Shown one piece after another: positions 8,892 to 17,698 of a stretch of DNA of 64,000 nt; within the stretch, counting starts at the first letter, position 1, and every line of letters starts with the position of its first letter. This stretch comes from Prauserella endophytica (GTDB taxonomy: Bacteria > Actinomycetota > Actinomycetes > Mycobacteriales > Pseudonocardiaceae): positions 142,399 to 206,398 of the forward strand of contig NZ_SWMS01000009.1 in assembly GCF_005146945.1 (NCBI RefSeq). The letters are read 5' to 3'. A model generated the notes under the pieces. That model did not search any database, was not told the DNA's origin, and worked only from the letters and a program-made list of their open reading frames with translations. Made by a program: the position numbers and the translations under genes.

Positions 8892-9697
8892 CCTGCTCCG
8901 CGGTCAGTGCCGCGCTCGCTCTGCTGAGCTGGCCGCCGCCGACGGGGTCCCGCAGGCTCGCCCGTTTCCGTGCGCCGGGGTGCCCGGTCCCGCGGCATCG
9001 GTTCGACCCGAAGCGGTGGGCCGTCGCCTTGCCGACCGTCGGTTCGGTTCTGGCCATCGTGCTGTTCGGCCCGGCTGTCGCGGTCGCCCTGCTGTTACTG
9101 GTGTGTGCCGTCTTCCTGCAACGGCGCGCCCGCCGCCGAGCGAGGGCGCGGGTCGAGGCAGCGGCCGCGCTTGCCGAGGCCGTACGCACGATGGTCGGCG
9201 ACCTGCGCGCGGGGGCGCATCCCGCGACCGCTGCGGAAGCCGCTGCGGCGGATGCCGATCCCGTTACGGCGAAAGCACTGCGCGCGGTCGCGGCCTCGGC
9301 CCGGCTCGGCGGAGATCTGGACGGTGCGCTACTGGCCCGGTCGGCCTCGAGCCCCGGCGGTGACGTACTCGCCCAGCTCGCCCGCACCTGGTCCCTCGCC
9401 CGCGAGCACGGCCTGCCGCTCGCGACCGTGCTCGACGCCGTCCAACGCGATGTGGATGCCAAGGTCCGCTTGGCCAACCAGGTCGACGCCCGCATGGCGG
9501 GCCCACGCGCCAGCGCGGGGATCCTGGCCATGCTGCCGGCGGCGGGAATCCTGCTCGGCGAGGCCATGGGCGCGCGGCCGCTTCACGTGCTCGGTACAAC
9601 CTCGGCGGGGCAGCTCCTGCTCGTTCTCGGTTCCGCACTGGTGCTTGCCGGGGTGTGCTGGAGCGCTGCCCTCACGAACCGGGTGTTGCCGCGATGA
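8885..9697 (+). CDS. tadB: TadB-like inner-membrane platform protein (T2SSF domain)
   Basis: About 270 residues, with hydrophobic segments near residues 50-80 and two at the C terminus, enclosing a helical T2SSF domain with the typical ...AEAVRTMVGDLRAGAHPATA... pattern. TadB and TadC form the membrane platform on which TadA acts. The GTG at 8885 overlaps the tadA stop and is preferred to longer in-frame starts inside tadA. The gene matches Rv3658c by position. Confidence 0.85.
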   Translation: MLTCSAVSAALALLSWPPPTGSRRLARFRAPGCPVPRHRFDPKRWAVALPTVGSVLAIVLFGPAVAVALLLLVCAVFLQRRARRRARARVEAAAALAEAVRTMVGDLRAGAHPATAAEAAAADADPVTAKALRAVAASARLGGDLDGALLARSASSPGGDVLAQLARTWSLAREHGLPLATVLDAVQRDVDAKVRLANQVDARMAGPRASAGILAMLPAAGILLGEAMGARPLHVLGTTSAGQLLLVLGSALVLAGVCWSAALTNRVLPR

Positions 9698-9993
9698 CTC
9701 GGCCGAGCGCGGTCAGCACGCTGCCACCGCGGGGGACACCGCGCCGATCTCGCGAGGTACTGCGTTTCGTCCCGGTGTCGCCCGGACGCGGGCGGTTGGT
9801 GATCAGGGCTGTTTTGTGGCGATCCAGGTTCCGGGGGTGGTCGACCCTCATGGTGGTGTTGCCGCTGCTCCTCTCGGAGGCGGTGAGCCGATCTCGCGGG
9901 ATAGTGCGTCCCGTCCCGGCGTCGCCCGAACCTGAGCGGCCAGGGAGCACGGCTGCCCTGTGGCGATCCGGGCTGCGGGGGTGGTCGCGGTGA
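9694..9993 (+). CDS. small ORF between tadB and tadC, built from a duplicated segment
   Basis: A 99-residue reading frame, ATGA-coupled to the tadB stop and ending in a TGA that overlaps the tadC GTG. The arginine- and proline-rich product resembles no family I know. It consists largely of two related 34-residue halves ending in ALWRSGLRGWS-like motifs, because the DNA holds a 101-bp direct repeat here. Most differences between the two DNA copies fall at codon positions 1 and 2 of this frame, which argues against purifying selection on this protein. It may be a translational bridge or simply an inserted repeat that kept the frame open. Treat the protein as doubtful. Confidence 0.35.
   Translation: MTRPSAVSTLPPRGTPRRSREVLRFVPVSPGRGRLVIRAVLWRSRFRGWSTLMVVLPLLLSEAVSRSRGIVRPVPASPEPERPGSTAALWRSGLRGWSR
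9743..9987. repeat. imperfect 101-bp direct repeat (two copies, 144-bp period)
   Basis: Copy A (9743-9843) and copy B (9887-9987) align without gaps; I count 79 of 101 identical bases. They lie exactly between tadB and tadC. The 144-bp period is a multiple of three. Confidence 0.85.
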
Positions 9994-10715
9994 CCACGCC
10001 GAGCCTCATCGCGGCGCTGCTGGGCACCGCGGCGCTGGTAGCCCCACCGCCCCGGGCCAACCGCCTGCGTGCGGTACTACCTCGCCCGGCTCCCCGACGG
10101 GCCACGCCCGCGCCGGTACGGACGACGCGCTCTCCGACAGGGCGCGCCAGCTGTGTGGCCGTCGCCGTGGCGGTGTTGGTGGCCGCGGGCGGGAGCTGGG
10201 CACTGGCGCTGCCGGCCGGTGCGCTCGCCGGGTTCGCCGTTCGGAAGCTGCTCTCCCGTGACCGCGCCCCCTCGGCGGATCCGCTGCGACTCGCCGCGAC
10301 CGGCGACCTGCTCGCCGCCTGCCTCACCGCCGGGCTACCGGTGCCGACGGCCGTCCGGGCGGTCGCGGGAACGGCGCCGCCGGAGGAGGCGGCGGCGCTG
10401 CGGGCGACCGCCGACCTCCTCGCTCTCGGCGCCCAACCAGCCGAAGCGTGGGAACCGTCGCGCCGTTGCCCCTCGACCGCGGAGCTGGCCCGTGCGGCGT
10501 GCCGCACCGCCCGCTCTGGCAGCGCACTCGCCGAGGTGGCATCGGGAATGGCCGAACGAGCGCGCTCCGCCGTCGGCGACGAGGCCGAGGCCCGCGCGCA
10601 GCGTGCTGGCGTCCTGATCACCGGGCCGCTCGGCCTGTGCTTCCTGCCCGCCTTCCTCTGTCTCGGAGTCGTCCCCGTCGTCCTCGGCCTCGCCGAACGG
10701 CTGACCGTTTTCTGA
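9990..10715 (+). CDS. tadC: TadC-like inner-membrane platform protein (T2SSF domain)
   Basis: About 241 residues, equivalent to Rv3657c. There is an N-terminal hydrophobic segment, a further one near residues 50-75 and a C-terminal pair (LGLCFLPAFLCLGVVPVVLG), flanking a cytoplasmic helical domain with the TadC pattern DLLAACLTAGLPVPTAVRAV. It partners TadB in the pilus platform. The GTG at 9990 overlaps the preceding small ORF stop. A slightly longer start at 9960 is possible but would read into the repeat. Confidence 0.85.
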   Translation: MTTPSLIAALLGTAALVAPPPRANRLRAVLPRPAPRRATPAPVRTTRSPTGRASCVAVAVAVLVAAGGSWALALPAGALAGFAVRKLLSRDRAPSADPLRLAATGDLLAACLTAGLPVPTAVRAVAGTAPPEEAAALRATADLLALGAQPAEAWEPSRRCPSTAELARAACRTARSGSALAEVASGMAERARSAVGDEAEARAQRAGVLITGPLGLCFLPAFLCLGVVPVVLGLAERLTVF

Positions 10716-10743
10716 CCCCGCTCAACAGAAAGGAACCACCACC

Positions 10744-10944
10744 ATGAACACCCTGCTCCGCCGACGCGGTCCGCAGCCCCGCGACCTCTTCGGCTCCGAC
10801 GACGGAATGAGCACCGCCGAGTACGCCATCGGCACGCTGGCCGCCGCGGCCTTCGCCGCGCTCCTCTACACGGTGATCACCGGCGACTCGGTGGTCAGCG
10901 CGCTCACCTCGCTCATCGAGCGAGCGATCTCGGTGAGCTTCTGA
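10744..10944 (+). CDS. Flp-like pilin, DUF4244 family
   Basis: A 66-residue protein of the DUF4244/Rv3656c type, the presumed major subunit of the Tad/Flp pilus. A short basic leader ends at G before MSTAEYAIGTLAAAAFAAL, matching a type IV prepilin cleavage site with the Glu at position 5 of the mature protein and a single hydrophobic helix. No prepilin peptidase gene is visible in the window, so processing must rely on one elsewhere. It follows an AGAAAGGAACC ribosome site and overlaps the next gene by one base (TGATG). Confidence 0.9.
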   Translation: MNTLLRRRGPQPRDLFGSDDGMSTAEYAIGTLAAAAFAALLYTVITGDSVVSALTSLIERAISVSF

Positions 10945-11324
10945 TGCGCCGGTTCCGAAGGGCGGGCGACCGCGGCACCGCCACTGTGGAGGGCGCCATC
11001 GCGCTGTGCTCGCTCCTGACGGTCTTCGGTCTCGTGCTCATGGGGATCATGGCGATCTCTAAGCAGGTGCGGTGCACCGACGCGGCGATGGAAGCGGCGA
11101 GGCACCTCGCGCGCGGACAGCCCGCGCTCGCCGAGGAGGCCGTCCGGAGGCTCGCTCCCGGCGGTGCCACGCTCGACGTGCGAACGCGCGACGGAACCGT
11201 CGAGGTGACGGTCGAGGCTCCAGCGATGAGCGCGTTGCCGGGCGTCGCGGTGCGGGCGGAGGCCTTCGCCGAACTGGAGCCAGGTGAACGGGAGGCGGGC
11301 GCCGGTGCCGCGGCCAGCGGATGA
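10944..11324 (+). CDS. TadE-family pilus assembly protein
   Basis: A 126-residue Rv3655c-type TadE-like minor pilin. A short basic leader is followed by GTATVEGAIALCSLLTVFGL, the TadE hydrophobic helix with its conserved Glu, and then a small extracytoplasmic domain. TadE proteins are pseudopilins that prime or modify pilus assembly. The start overlaps the pilin stop, indicating coupling. Confidence 0.87.
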   Translation: MRRFRRAGDRGTATVEGAIALCSLLTVFGLVLMGIMAISKQVRCTDAAMEAARHLARGQPALAEEAVRRLAPGGATLDVRTRDGTVEVTVEAPAMSALPGVAVRAEAFAELEPGEREAGAGAAASG

Positions 11325-11697
11325 GCCCGACGGCGGATCGGCGACCGTGTGGGCGGCTGGTGCGATCGCGGGCCTGCTCGTGGTGGCCGGTCTGCTGTGG
11401 CTGCTGGGCGGTGCCGTGGTGACACGGCACCGGGCCGCGAACGCGGCGGACCTGGCCGCACTCGCCGCCGCCGGTCACGCCGACCGGGGCAGTGCCGAGG
11501 CGTGTGCGCACGCTCGCCGGATCGCCGAGCGCATGCGTGCCCGCATCCGGGACTGCCGCTTCGACGGCTGGGACGCGCTGGTGGTCGTCGAGGCACCGGG
11601 TGCGGGGCCGCTCACCGGGTTCGGGCCGGCCACCGCTCGCGCTCGGGCCGGGCCGGTCGATTCGCCCGCGGTGAACGGGCGAATGGAGCCGGACTGA
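11284..11697 (+). CDS. Rv3654c-family TadE-like protein
   Basis: About 137 residues. The N-terminal hydrophobic helix AGAIAGLLVVAGLLWLLGG is preceded by GGSATVWA, followed by RHRAANAADLAALAAA, the pattern of the Rv3654c/TadG-like group. It is the last gene of the tad operon and overlaps the preceding gene by about 40 bases. A GTG slightly downstream (near 11305) would reduce the overlap. A role as minor pilin or assembly factor is inferred from family and position. Confidence 0.8.
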   Translation: MNGRRAPVPRPADEPDGGSATVWAAGAIAGLLVVAGLLWLLGGAVVTRHRAANAADLAALAAAGHADRGSAEACAHARRIAERMRARIRDCRFDGWDALVVVEAPGAGPLTGFGPATARARAGPVDSPAVNGRMEPD

Positions 11698-12030
11698 CCT
11701 GCCGCGCGAAGCGGTCACCGGCGAGCAGCGGTCATCGGCGTGCGACGAGCGGTCTTCGCCCGGGACGAACTGACCGAACGACCGCAGGACGAAGCTGATC
11801 ACTGCCGGGTGGGTGAGGTGCGGCGGCTGCGACGAACGGCCAGCTCAAGGGCTCCTGACGCCGACGATTGACACGCGGGGTTCAGCCGAGCCGTTGTGTC
11901 AATGCTCACTCATCGTCTGTCAAGCACCGGTTGCCGACGGGGGCCTTCCGGCCAAGTGCAACTTGCCGTTTATTGATATGCGACACCGCGTACGAGGCGG
12001 TGGAAGTTTCTGAGGAGGCTCGAGAAAGAA
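11698..12030. promoter_or_regulatory. 333-base intergenic region with an inverted repeat
   Basis: No gene is apparent. It contains a perfect 8-bp inverted repeat ATTGACAC (11867-11874) / GTGTCAAT (11896-11903), in which TTGACA could also serve as a -35 element. The ribosome site GAGGAGG of the next gene lies at 12011-12017. Binding protein unknown. Confidence 0.4.
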
Positions 12031-12672
12031 ATGTTGGACACGGAGTGGTCGGACAGCTGGCGCGGCGCGTTCCGCATCGAGTTGCGCGCCGAAGCCATCG
12101 GCCTGGCCTGGCGAGGCTGGCCGGTGCTGCCGGGTACGTACCCCGGCGCCGGTGACGACACGGAGTCCGGCTCCGCGTGGACGCGGCCGGTGCCGGCGCA
12201 CGAGGACTGGCGCCAGCGGATCGGTGCCCACCCGCAGCAGGTCGCCGCGTGGTGGACCGGCAGGCCCTACAGCCTGCTCGTCGCCACCGGGACGATGATC
12301 GATGCCATCGAGGTGGACGACCAACTCGGCCGTCGCGCCGCCACACTGTTGCGGGCGACCGGGCACCCGGCGCCGATCGTCGCGATGCCGAACGGCAGGT
12401 GGCTCTTCCTCACCACGTCGACGGACCACGTGCCGTCGGTGCTCGCCACGAACGAGAACGTGCGGTGGCACGGCGAGGGCAGCTATGTCCCGCTTCCGCC
12501 GACGCCGTTCGAGCACGGTGTCGTGCACTGGCGGGTCAAGCCGGAGATCTGGGGCTGGCGGCTTCCCGCCGCCCGCGCGGTGCACGAGGTCCTGGTGCGT
12601 GCGCTGCTCGGCGAGGCCGCCGACCACGTGACCGCTCAGCCTGTCTTCGTCGCGGGATCCTCCGCGGCGTGA
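12031..12672 (+). CDS. small bifunctional primase/polymerase (Prim-Pol)-domain protein
   Basis: A 213-residue protein resembling the stand-alone prim-pol N-terminal-domain proteins of actinobacteria. The start ...LRAEAIGLAWRGWPVLPGTYP is typical of the domain's first strand-helix unit, and VVHWRVKPEIWGWRLPAARAVHEVLVRAL closes it. I do not see a clean DxD metal motif, and it has no helicase domain, so activity is uncertain. It has a strong GAGGAGG ribosome site. Its last 37 bases overlap the 3' end of the convergent helicase gene. Confidence 0.7.
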   Translation: MLDTEWSDSWRGAFRIELRAEAIGLAWRGWPVLPGTYPGAGDDTESGSAWTRPVPAHEDWRQRIGAHPQQVAAWWTGRPYSLLVATGTMIDAIEVDDQLGRRAATLLRATGHPAPIVAMPNGRWLFLTTSTDHVPSVLATNENVRWHGEGSYVPLPPTPFEHGVVHWRVKPEIWGWRLPAARAVHEVLVRALLGEAADHVTAQPVFVAGSSAA

Positions 12673-15056
12673 TCCACCCCGTGACCGTGCCGACCATCGT
12701 GGTTCACCGCCCCGAGCACGATGTCCAGCACGGTCACCGCCCCCGCCTTGTCCAGCGGATCGTTGCCGTTCCCGCATTTCGGCGACTGGACGCAGGACGG
12801 GCACCCAGCCGGGCACTCGCAGGAGACGATCGCCTCCCGCGTAGCGGCCAGCCAAGGGACGAGCGCGGCGAAGCCGCGGTCGGCGAATCCGGCACCCCCG
12901 GGATGACCATCGTGCACGAACACCGTCGCCTCCCCGGTGTCCGAGTGCATCGCGGTCGAAACTCCGCCGATGTCCCAGCGGTCGCACGTAGCGAACAGCG
13001 GTAGCAGGCCGATCGCCGCGTGCTCGGCGGCATGCAGGGCGCCGGGGATGCGCGCCGGTTCGAGACCGGCGCCCCCCGGCGCCCTGTCGCCATCGTTGGC
13101 CTTCTCAAGCAACTCGTCGCTGATCGTGTACCAGACGGCGCGGGTGCGCAGCACCTGCTCCGGCAGGTCCAGCGCGACGTGGTCGAGCACCTCGCCCGAC
13201 GGCAGACGGCGCAGGTAGCCCACCACCTGCGAGGTCACCGCCACCTCGCCGAGACACACGGTGACGCCGCCGTACCGCTCCTCGCGCACCGTGTCGAGCA
13301 CCGCGATGTCGACGATCTCCCTCGCCGAGGTGTTCCACTCCGGGTCCTCGGCGTGCACGAGTGCGAGGCCCTGTTCCAGATCGAGATCGTCCACGACGTA
13401 CGACGAACCCTGGTGCAGGTACACCGCTCCCTGATGCACCGTGCTGCACGCCGAGCCGGGGTCCACGGTGCCCAGCAGCCGCGACGTGTCCGCCTCGACC
13501 ACGGCGATCTGGTCGCCGCCCGAGCCGCGGATGTCCACCTGATGCTGCGGGCGGTCCCTAGTCGTCCAGTACCAGCCGCTCGGCCGTCGCCGCAGCACCT
13601 TGTCGGCCACCAGCTCGTCGAGCACCTCGCGGGCCGCCGCGCCGCCGAACGCGTCCAGTTCCTCCGCGGTCAGCGGCAGCTCCGCCGCCGCGCACGCCAG
13701 CTGCGGCGCCAGCACGTACGGGTTGGCGGGGTCCAGCACCGCCATCTCCACGGGACGGTCCAGCAGCGCCCCCGGGTGGTGCACCAGATAGGTGTCGAGC
13801 GGGTCGTCCCTCGCGACGAACACGACGAGCGCGTCGTCACCGGCCCGGCCCGCGCGGCCGGACTGCTGCCAGAACGACGCGAGGGTGCCCGGATAACCCG
13901 CGAGCACCACGGCGTCCAGGCCCGCGATGTCGACGCCCAGCTCCAGCGCGTTCGTGGTGGCGACCCCCAGCAGGGTCCCCGACAGCAGGGCCTTCTCCAG
14001 CGCGCGCCGCTCCTCGGGCAGGAAGCCCGCGCGATACGCCGCCACGGCCTCGCCCAGCTCGGGATCCACCTCGGACAGGATCCGCTTCGCACCGAGCGCG
14101 GTCAGCTCCGCTCCACGCCGCGAACGCACGAACGCGAGGCTGCGGGCGCCCTCGATCACCAGCTCCGCCAGGATCCGCGCGGCCTCGGCGCCCGCGGAAC
14201 GCCGTACGGGGGCGCCGTTCTCCCCGGCCAGCTCCTCCAGCAGCGGCGGTTCCCACAGCGCGACCGTGCGCGCTCCCCTCGGCGAGGCGTCCTCCACGAC
14301 GGGCGTGCACTCGCGCCCGGTGAGCCGCGACGCGAAACCGGCAGGCTCCGCGGTGGTGGCTGAGGCCAGCACGAACACGGGGTCCGCGCCGTAGTGCCTC
14401 GCCACGCGCCGCAGCCTGCGCAGCAGCAGCGCCACGTGCGAGCCGAACACGCCCCGGTAGCTGTGGCACTCATCGACGACGACATAGGTGAGCTTGCGGA
14501 AGAACTTCGCCCAGCGCGCGTGCGCCGACAGCACCCCGCGGTGAAGCATGTCGGGGTTGCTGAAGACCCAGCGCGCGTGGTCGCGCACCCAGTCGCGCTC
14601 GTTGAGCGGGGTGTCGCCGTCGTAGGACGCGGGCCGCACGCCGTCGAGGCCCAGCGCGGACACCGCACGCAGCTGGTCGGCGCCCAGCGCCTTGGTCGGC
14701 GCCAGGTAGAGAGCCGTGGCCTTGGGGTCGGCGAGCAGCTTCGAGAGCACGGGCAGCTGGTAGACGAGCGACTTGCCCGACGCGGTCCCGGTGGCGACCA
14801 CGACGTCGCTGCCCGACCACGCCAGCTCCGCGGCCTCCGCCTGGTGCGTCCACGGCCGCTCGACGCCGGTGGCCCTGATCGCGCCGACGACGGCGGCCGG
14901 AGCCCAGTCCGGCCAGTCCGCGAAGCTCGGCTCCCTGGCCGGGAGGTCGGCCACGTGAGTGACGGGGTTGCGCCGTTCGGGAATGCCCGCGGTGGCACGG
15001 CTCAGCAGGCGTCGCGCCCGCAGCGACTCGCCTCGACCGCTCATGTGTTCGAGCAT
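12636..15056 (-). CDS. MrfA-like DEAD/DEAH-box helicase with C-terminal DUF1998
   Basis: An 806-residue superfamily 2 helicase, the Rv3649 orthologue by position. Walker A is ATGTASGKS near residue 88 and Walker B is VVDECHSY near residue 190. Motif III is SATT, and motif VI reads QQSGRAGRAG. The C terminus carries the DUF1998/MZB zinc-binding pattern of four cysteines (CECPAGCPSC...KCGNG). B. subtilis MrfA of this architecture is a 3'-5' helicase for mitomycin-type damage repair, so DNA repair is the likely role. The start at 15056 or an ATG four codons in are equally good. It is convergent with and overlaps the Prim-Pol gene. Confidence 0.9.
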   Translation of the reverse strand: MLEHMSGRGESLRARRLLSRATAGIPERRNPVTHVADLPAREPSFADWPDWAPAAVVGAIRATGVERPWTHQAEAAELAWSGSDVVVATGTASGKSLVYQLPVLSKLLADPKATALYLAPTKALGADQLRAVSALGLDGVRPASYDGDTPLNERDWVRDHARWVFSNPDMLHRGVLSAHARWAKFFRKLTYVVVDECHSYRGVFGSHVALLLRRLRRVARHYGADPVFVLASATTAEPAGFASRLTGRECTPVVEDASPRGARTVALWEPPLLEELAGENGAPVRRSAGAEAARILAELVIEGARSLAFVRSRRGAELTALGAKRILSEVDPELGEAVAAYRAGFLPEERRALEKALLSGTLLGVATTNALELGVDIAGLDAVVLAGYPGTLASFWQQSGRAGRAGDDALVVFVARDDPLDTYLVHHPGALLDRPVEMAVLDPANPYVLAPQLACAAAELPLTAEELDAFGGAAAREVLDELVADKVLRRRPSGWYWTTRDRPQHQVDIRGSGGDQIAVVEADTSRLLGTVDPGSACSTVHQGAVYLHQGSSYVVDDLDLEQGLALVHAEDPEWNTSAREIVDIAVLDTVREERYGGVTVCLGEVAVTSQVVGYLRRLPSGEVLDHVALDLPEQVLRTRAVWYTISDELLEKANDGDRAPGGAGLEPARIPGALHAAEHAAIGLLPLFATCDRWDIGGVSTAMHSDTGEATVFVHDGHPGGAGFADRGFAALVPWLAATREAIVSCECPAGCPSCVQSPKCGNGNDPLDKAGAVTVLDIVLGAVNHDGRHGHGVDHAAEDPATKTG

Positions 15057-15271
15057 CGCACACCGGCCACTGCGCGCCGATCGGCGGTGCCGTGAGCGGT
15101 TTCACACGAATACGCAGCGTATGTGACATGGGACGCCCTGCCGGGTCGTCCGTCTCTACCAATAGACTCCGCCAAACCACACCAGAAGTGGTGTAGATCC
15201 CATGTCAGCGTCGGCACAGTGGTCAGCCCGCTCGTCGGCGCTGGCAACAGGCGACGTTTCCAGGAGGACGA
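15057..15271 (+). promoter_or_regulatory. hppA upstream region with nested inverted repeats
   Basis: The 215 bases hold a perfect 10-bp repeat TGACATGGGA (15124-15133) / TCCCATGTCA (15198-15207), enclosing a small hairpin ACACCA-gaag-TGGTGT just before the right arm. The region could fold as one structured leader. No known riboswitch consensus fits. Confidence 0.35.
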
Positions 15272-17554
15272 ATGTCCCGGCACTTCCTCGCGGAGGGTTC
15301 ACCCGAGCTCTCCGGAGGTGACTACGGCATCGTGGCCGTGGTCGCCGTGGTCGCCCTTGCTGCGCTCGTCATTGGCTATCTGCTGTTGAAGGAGGTCCTG
15401 GCCGCCGGTCAGGGCACCCAGAAGATGCAGGAGATCGCCAAGGCGGTGCAGGAAGGCGCGGCTGCCTACCTCAACCGGCAGCGGAACACCCTCGCCGTTT
15501 TCGGCGTGGTCGTGTTCCTCCTGCTGTTCGCACTCCCCGCGGAGGACTGGAACGAGCGGATAGGCCGTTCGCTGTTCTTCTTGGTCGGTGCGGTGTTCTC
15601 GTTCTCGATCGGCTACCTGGGCATGTGGTTGTCGACGAGAGCGAACGTCCGCGTCGCGGCAGCGGCACGCGAGTCCGGTGGCCGGGAGAAGGCGATGCGG
15701 ATCGCGTTCCGCACCGGTGGCGTAGTCGGCATGATCACGGTGGGACTCGGCCTCTTCGGCGCTGCCGTCGTTGTGCTCGTGTACGCGGGTCAGGCCCCGA
15801 AGGTCCTTGAGGGCTTCGGCTTCGGTGCGGCCCTGATCGCGATGTTCATGCGTGTCGGTGGCGGCATCTTCACCAAGGCCGCCGACGTCGGCGCCGACCT
15901 GGTCGGCAAGGTCGAGCAGAACATCCCCGAGGACGACCCGCGCAACGCGGCCACGATCGCCGACAACGTGGGCGACAACGTGGGTGACTGCGCCGGCATG
16001 GCGGCGGACCTGTTCGAGTCGTACGCGGTGACGTTGGTCGCCGCGCTCATCCTCGGCAGCGCCGCGTTCGGGGCGACGGGCTACGGCCTGGTGTTCCCGC
16101 TGATCATCCCGGCGATCGGCGTGATCACGGCCGTGATCGGCATCTACATCACGCGGGCGAGGGCGGGCGAGAGCGGCCTGACGACGATCAACCGCTCCTT
16201 CTACATCTCGGCAGTCATCTCCGCGGTGCTCTCCGCCATCGCGGCGTTCGTGTTCCTGCCCAGCTCGTTCGACGGCGCCGAGGGCAACCCGGCCGTCATC
16301 GCGACGGTCTCCGTGATCATCGGTATCGCGCTCGCCGGCGTGATCCTGTGGCTGACGGGCTACTACACCGGCACCGAGCACGGGCCGGTCAAGAACGTCG
16401 GCAAGACGTCGGAGACCGGTGCCGCCACGGTGATCCTCTCCGGCATCTCGGTCGGTTTCGAGTCGGCGGTGTTCACCGCGCTCGTCATCGGAGGCGCGGT
16501 GTACGGGGCCTACCTGCTCGGTGGTGCCGTGGCGCTGTTCGCCGTCGCGCTCGCCGGGACGGGCCTGCTGACCACGGTCGGCGTCATCGTCGCGATGGAC
16601 ACGTTCGGCCCGGTGTCGGACAACGCACAGGGCATCGCCGAGATGTCGGGCGATCTCGAGGAAGGCGAGGGCGTCCAGATCCTCACCGAGCTCGACGCGG
16701 TCGGCAACACGACGAAGGCGATCACGAAGGGCATCGCGATCTCGACCGCGGTGCTCGCCGCGACCGCGTTGTTCGGGTCCTACTCCGAGGCCATCCTCGG
16801 CGCGCTACGCGACGTGGGCACGGGTCTCTCGGACGTCCCGGAATCGTTCATCGACAGCATCATCGTGCCGAACACGCTGGTCGGCGTGATCGTCGGCGCG
16901 GCGGTCGTGTTCCTGTTCTCCGGTCTCGCCGTCAACGCGGTCTCGCGGGCTGCGGGCGCCGTGGTCTACGAGGTGCGGCGCCAGTTCCGCGACATCCCGG
17001 GGATCATGGAGGGCACGACGCGGCCCGAGTACGGCAAGGTCGTGGACATCGTCACGCGCGACTCGCTGCGGGAGCTGGCCACGCCGGGTCTGCTCGCGGT
17101 GTTCGCGCCCATCGCGGTCGGCTTCGGTCTCGGCACCGGGGCGCTGGCCGGTTACCTGGGCGGTGCGATCGCCACCGGCACGCTGATGGCGGTGTTCCTC
17201 GCCAACTCCGGTGGTGCGTGGGACAACGCGAAGAAGCTGGTCGAGGACGGCCACCACGGTGGCAAGAACTCGGAGGCGCATGCCGCGACGGTCATCGGTG
17301 ACACCGTCGGTGACCCGTTCAAGGACACGGCTGGCCCGGCGATCAACCCGCTGCTCAAGGTGATGAACCTGGTGTCGCTGCTGATCGCGCCCGCGGTCGT
17401 GCAGTTCACCGTCGGGGAGGACGCCTCGATCGGCGTCCGCATCGCCATCGCCCTGGTGTCCGTGGCCATCATCGTGGCCGCGATCGTGGTGTCGAAGCGC
17501 CGCGGTACGGCCATCGCCGAGACGCCTGCTCCCCAGCAGGCGACGAAGGCGTAG
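15272..17554 (+). CDS. hppA: membrane-bound proton-pumping pyrophosphatase, K+-independent type
   Basis: A 760-residue M-PPase with about 16 membrane helices that couples pyrophosphate hydrolysis to H+ export. The hallmark pyrophosphate-binding block DVGADLVGKVE, then DDPRNAATIADNVGDNVGD, is complete near residues 205-240, and the late block EDGHHGGKNSEAHAATVIGD is present. The segment GNTTKAITKG has Lys and Thr at the two positions that distinguish K+-independent from K+-dependent enzymes. The ATG follows CCAGGAGGACGA. A soluble pyrophosphatase gene (ppa) is also in the window, so this enzyme probably serves energy conservation rather than mere PPi removal. Confidence 0.96.
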   Translation: MSRHFLAEGSPELSGGDYGIVAVVAVVALAALVIGYLLLKEVLAAGQGTQKMQEIAKAVQEGAAAYLNRQRNTLAVFGVVVFLLLFALPAEDWNERIGRSLFFLVGAVFSFSIGYLGMWLSTRANVRVAAAARESGGREKAMRIAFRTGGVVGMITVGLGLFGAAVVVLVYAGQAPKVLEGFGFGAALIAMFMRVGGGIFTKAADVGADLVGKVEQNIPEDDPRNAATIADNVGDNVGDCAGMAADLFESYAVTLVAALILGSAAFGATGYGLVFPLIIPAIGVITAVIGIYITRARAGESGLTTINRSFYISAVISAVLSAIAAFVFLPSSFDGAEGNPAVIATVSVIIGIALAGVILWLTGYYTGTEHGPVKNVGKTSETGAATVILSGISVGFESAVFTALVIGGAVYGAYLLGGAVALFAVALAGTGLLTTVGVIVAMDTFGPVSDNAQGIAEMSGDLEEGEGVQILTELDAVGNTTKAITKGIAISTAVLAATALFGSYSEAILGALRDVGTGLSDVPESFIDSIIVPNTLVGVIVGAAVVFLFSGLAVNAVSRAAGAVVYEVRRQFRDIPGIMEGTTRPEYGKVVDIVTRDSLRELATPGLLAVFAPIAVGFGLGTGALAGYLGGAIATGTLMAVFLANSGGAWDNAKKLVEDGHHGGKNSEAHAATVIGDTVGDPFKDTAGPAINPLLKVMNLVSLLIAPAVVQFTVGEDASIGVRIAIALVSVAIIVAAIVVSKRRGTAIAETPAPQQATKA

Positions 17555-17567
17555 CGCCACCCGCTGT

Positions 17568-17600
17568 CCGGGCCCGGAGCGCTCGTCGCTCCGGGCCCGG
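17568..17600 (+). terminator. GC-rich hairpin after hppA
   Basis: Perfect 14-bp stem CCGGGCCCGGAGCG / CGCTCCGGGCCCGG with a 5-base loop, 14 bases past the hppA stop. It lacks a long U-tract, as is common for actinomycete terminators. Confidence 0.75.
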
Positions 17601-17698
17601 CTTGTGTCCGCGGCGGGGTCGCTTGCGGGCTGTGACACGACCGGTACCGTCGGACGGGATCGTGCTCGATTGGACACCGTGTGTCAGGAGGTGTGGGC

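Noticed and set aside
10744..11697. Tad operon as a mobile or horizontally acquired island
   Set aside because: Gene order matches that of mycobacteria and base composition equals the neighbours; it looks ancestral.
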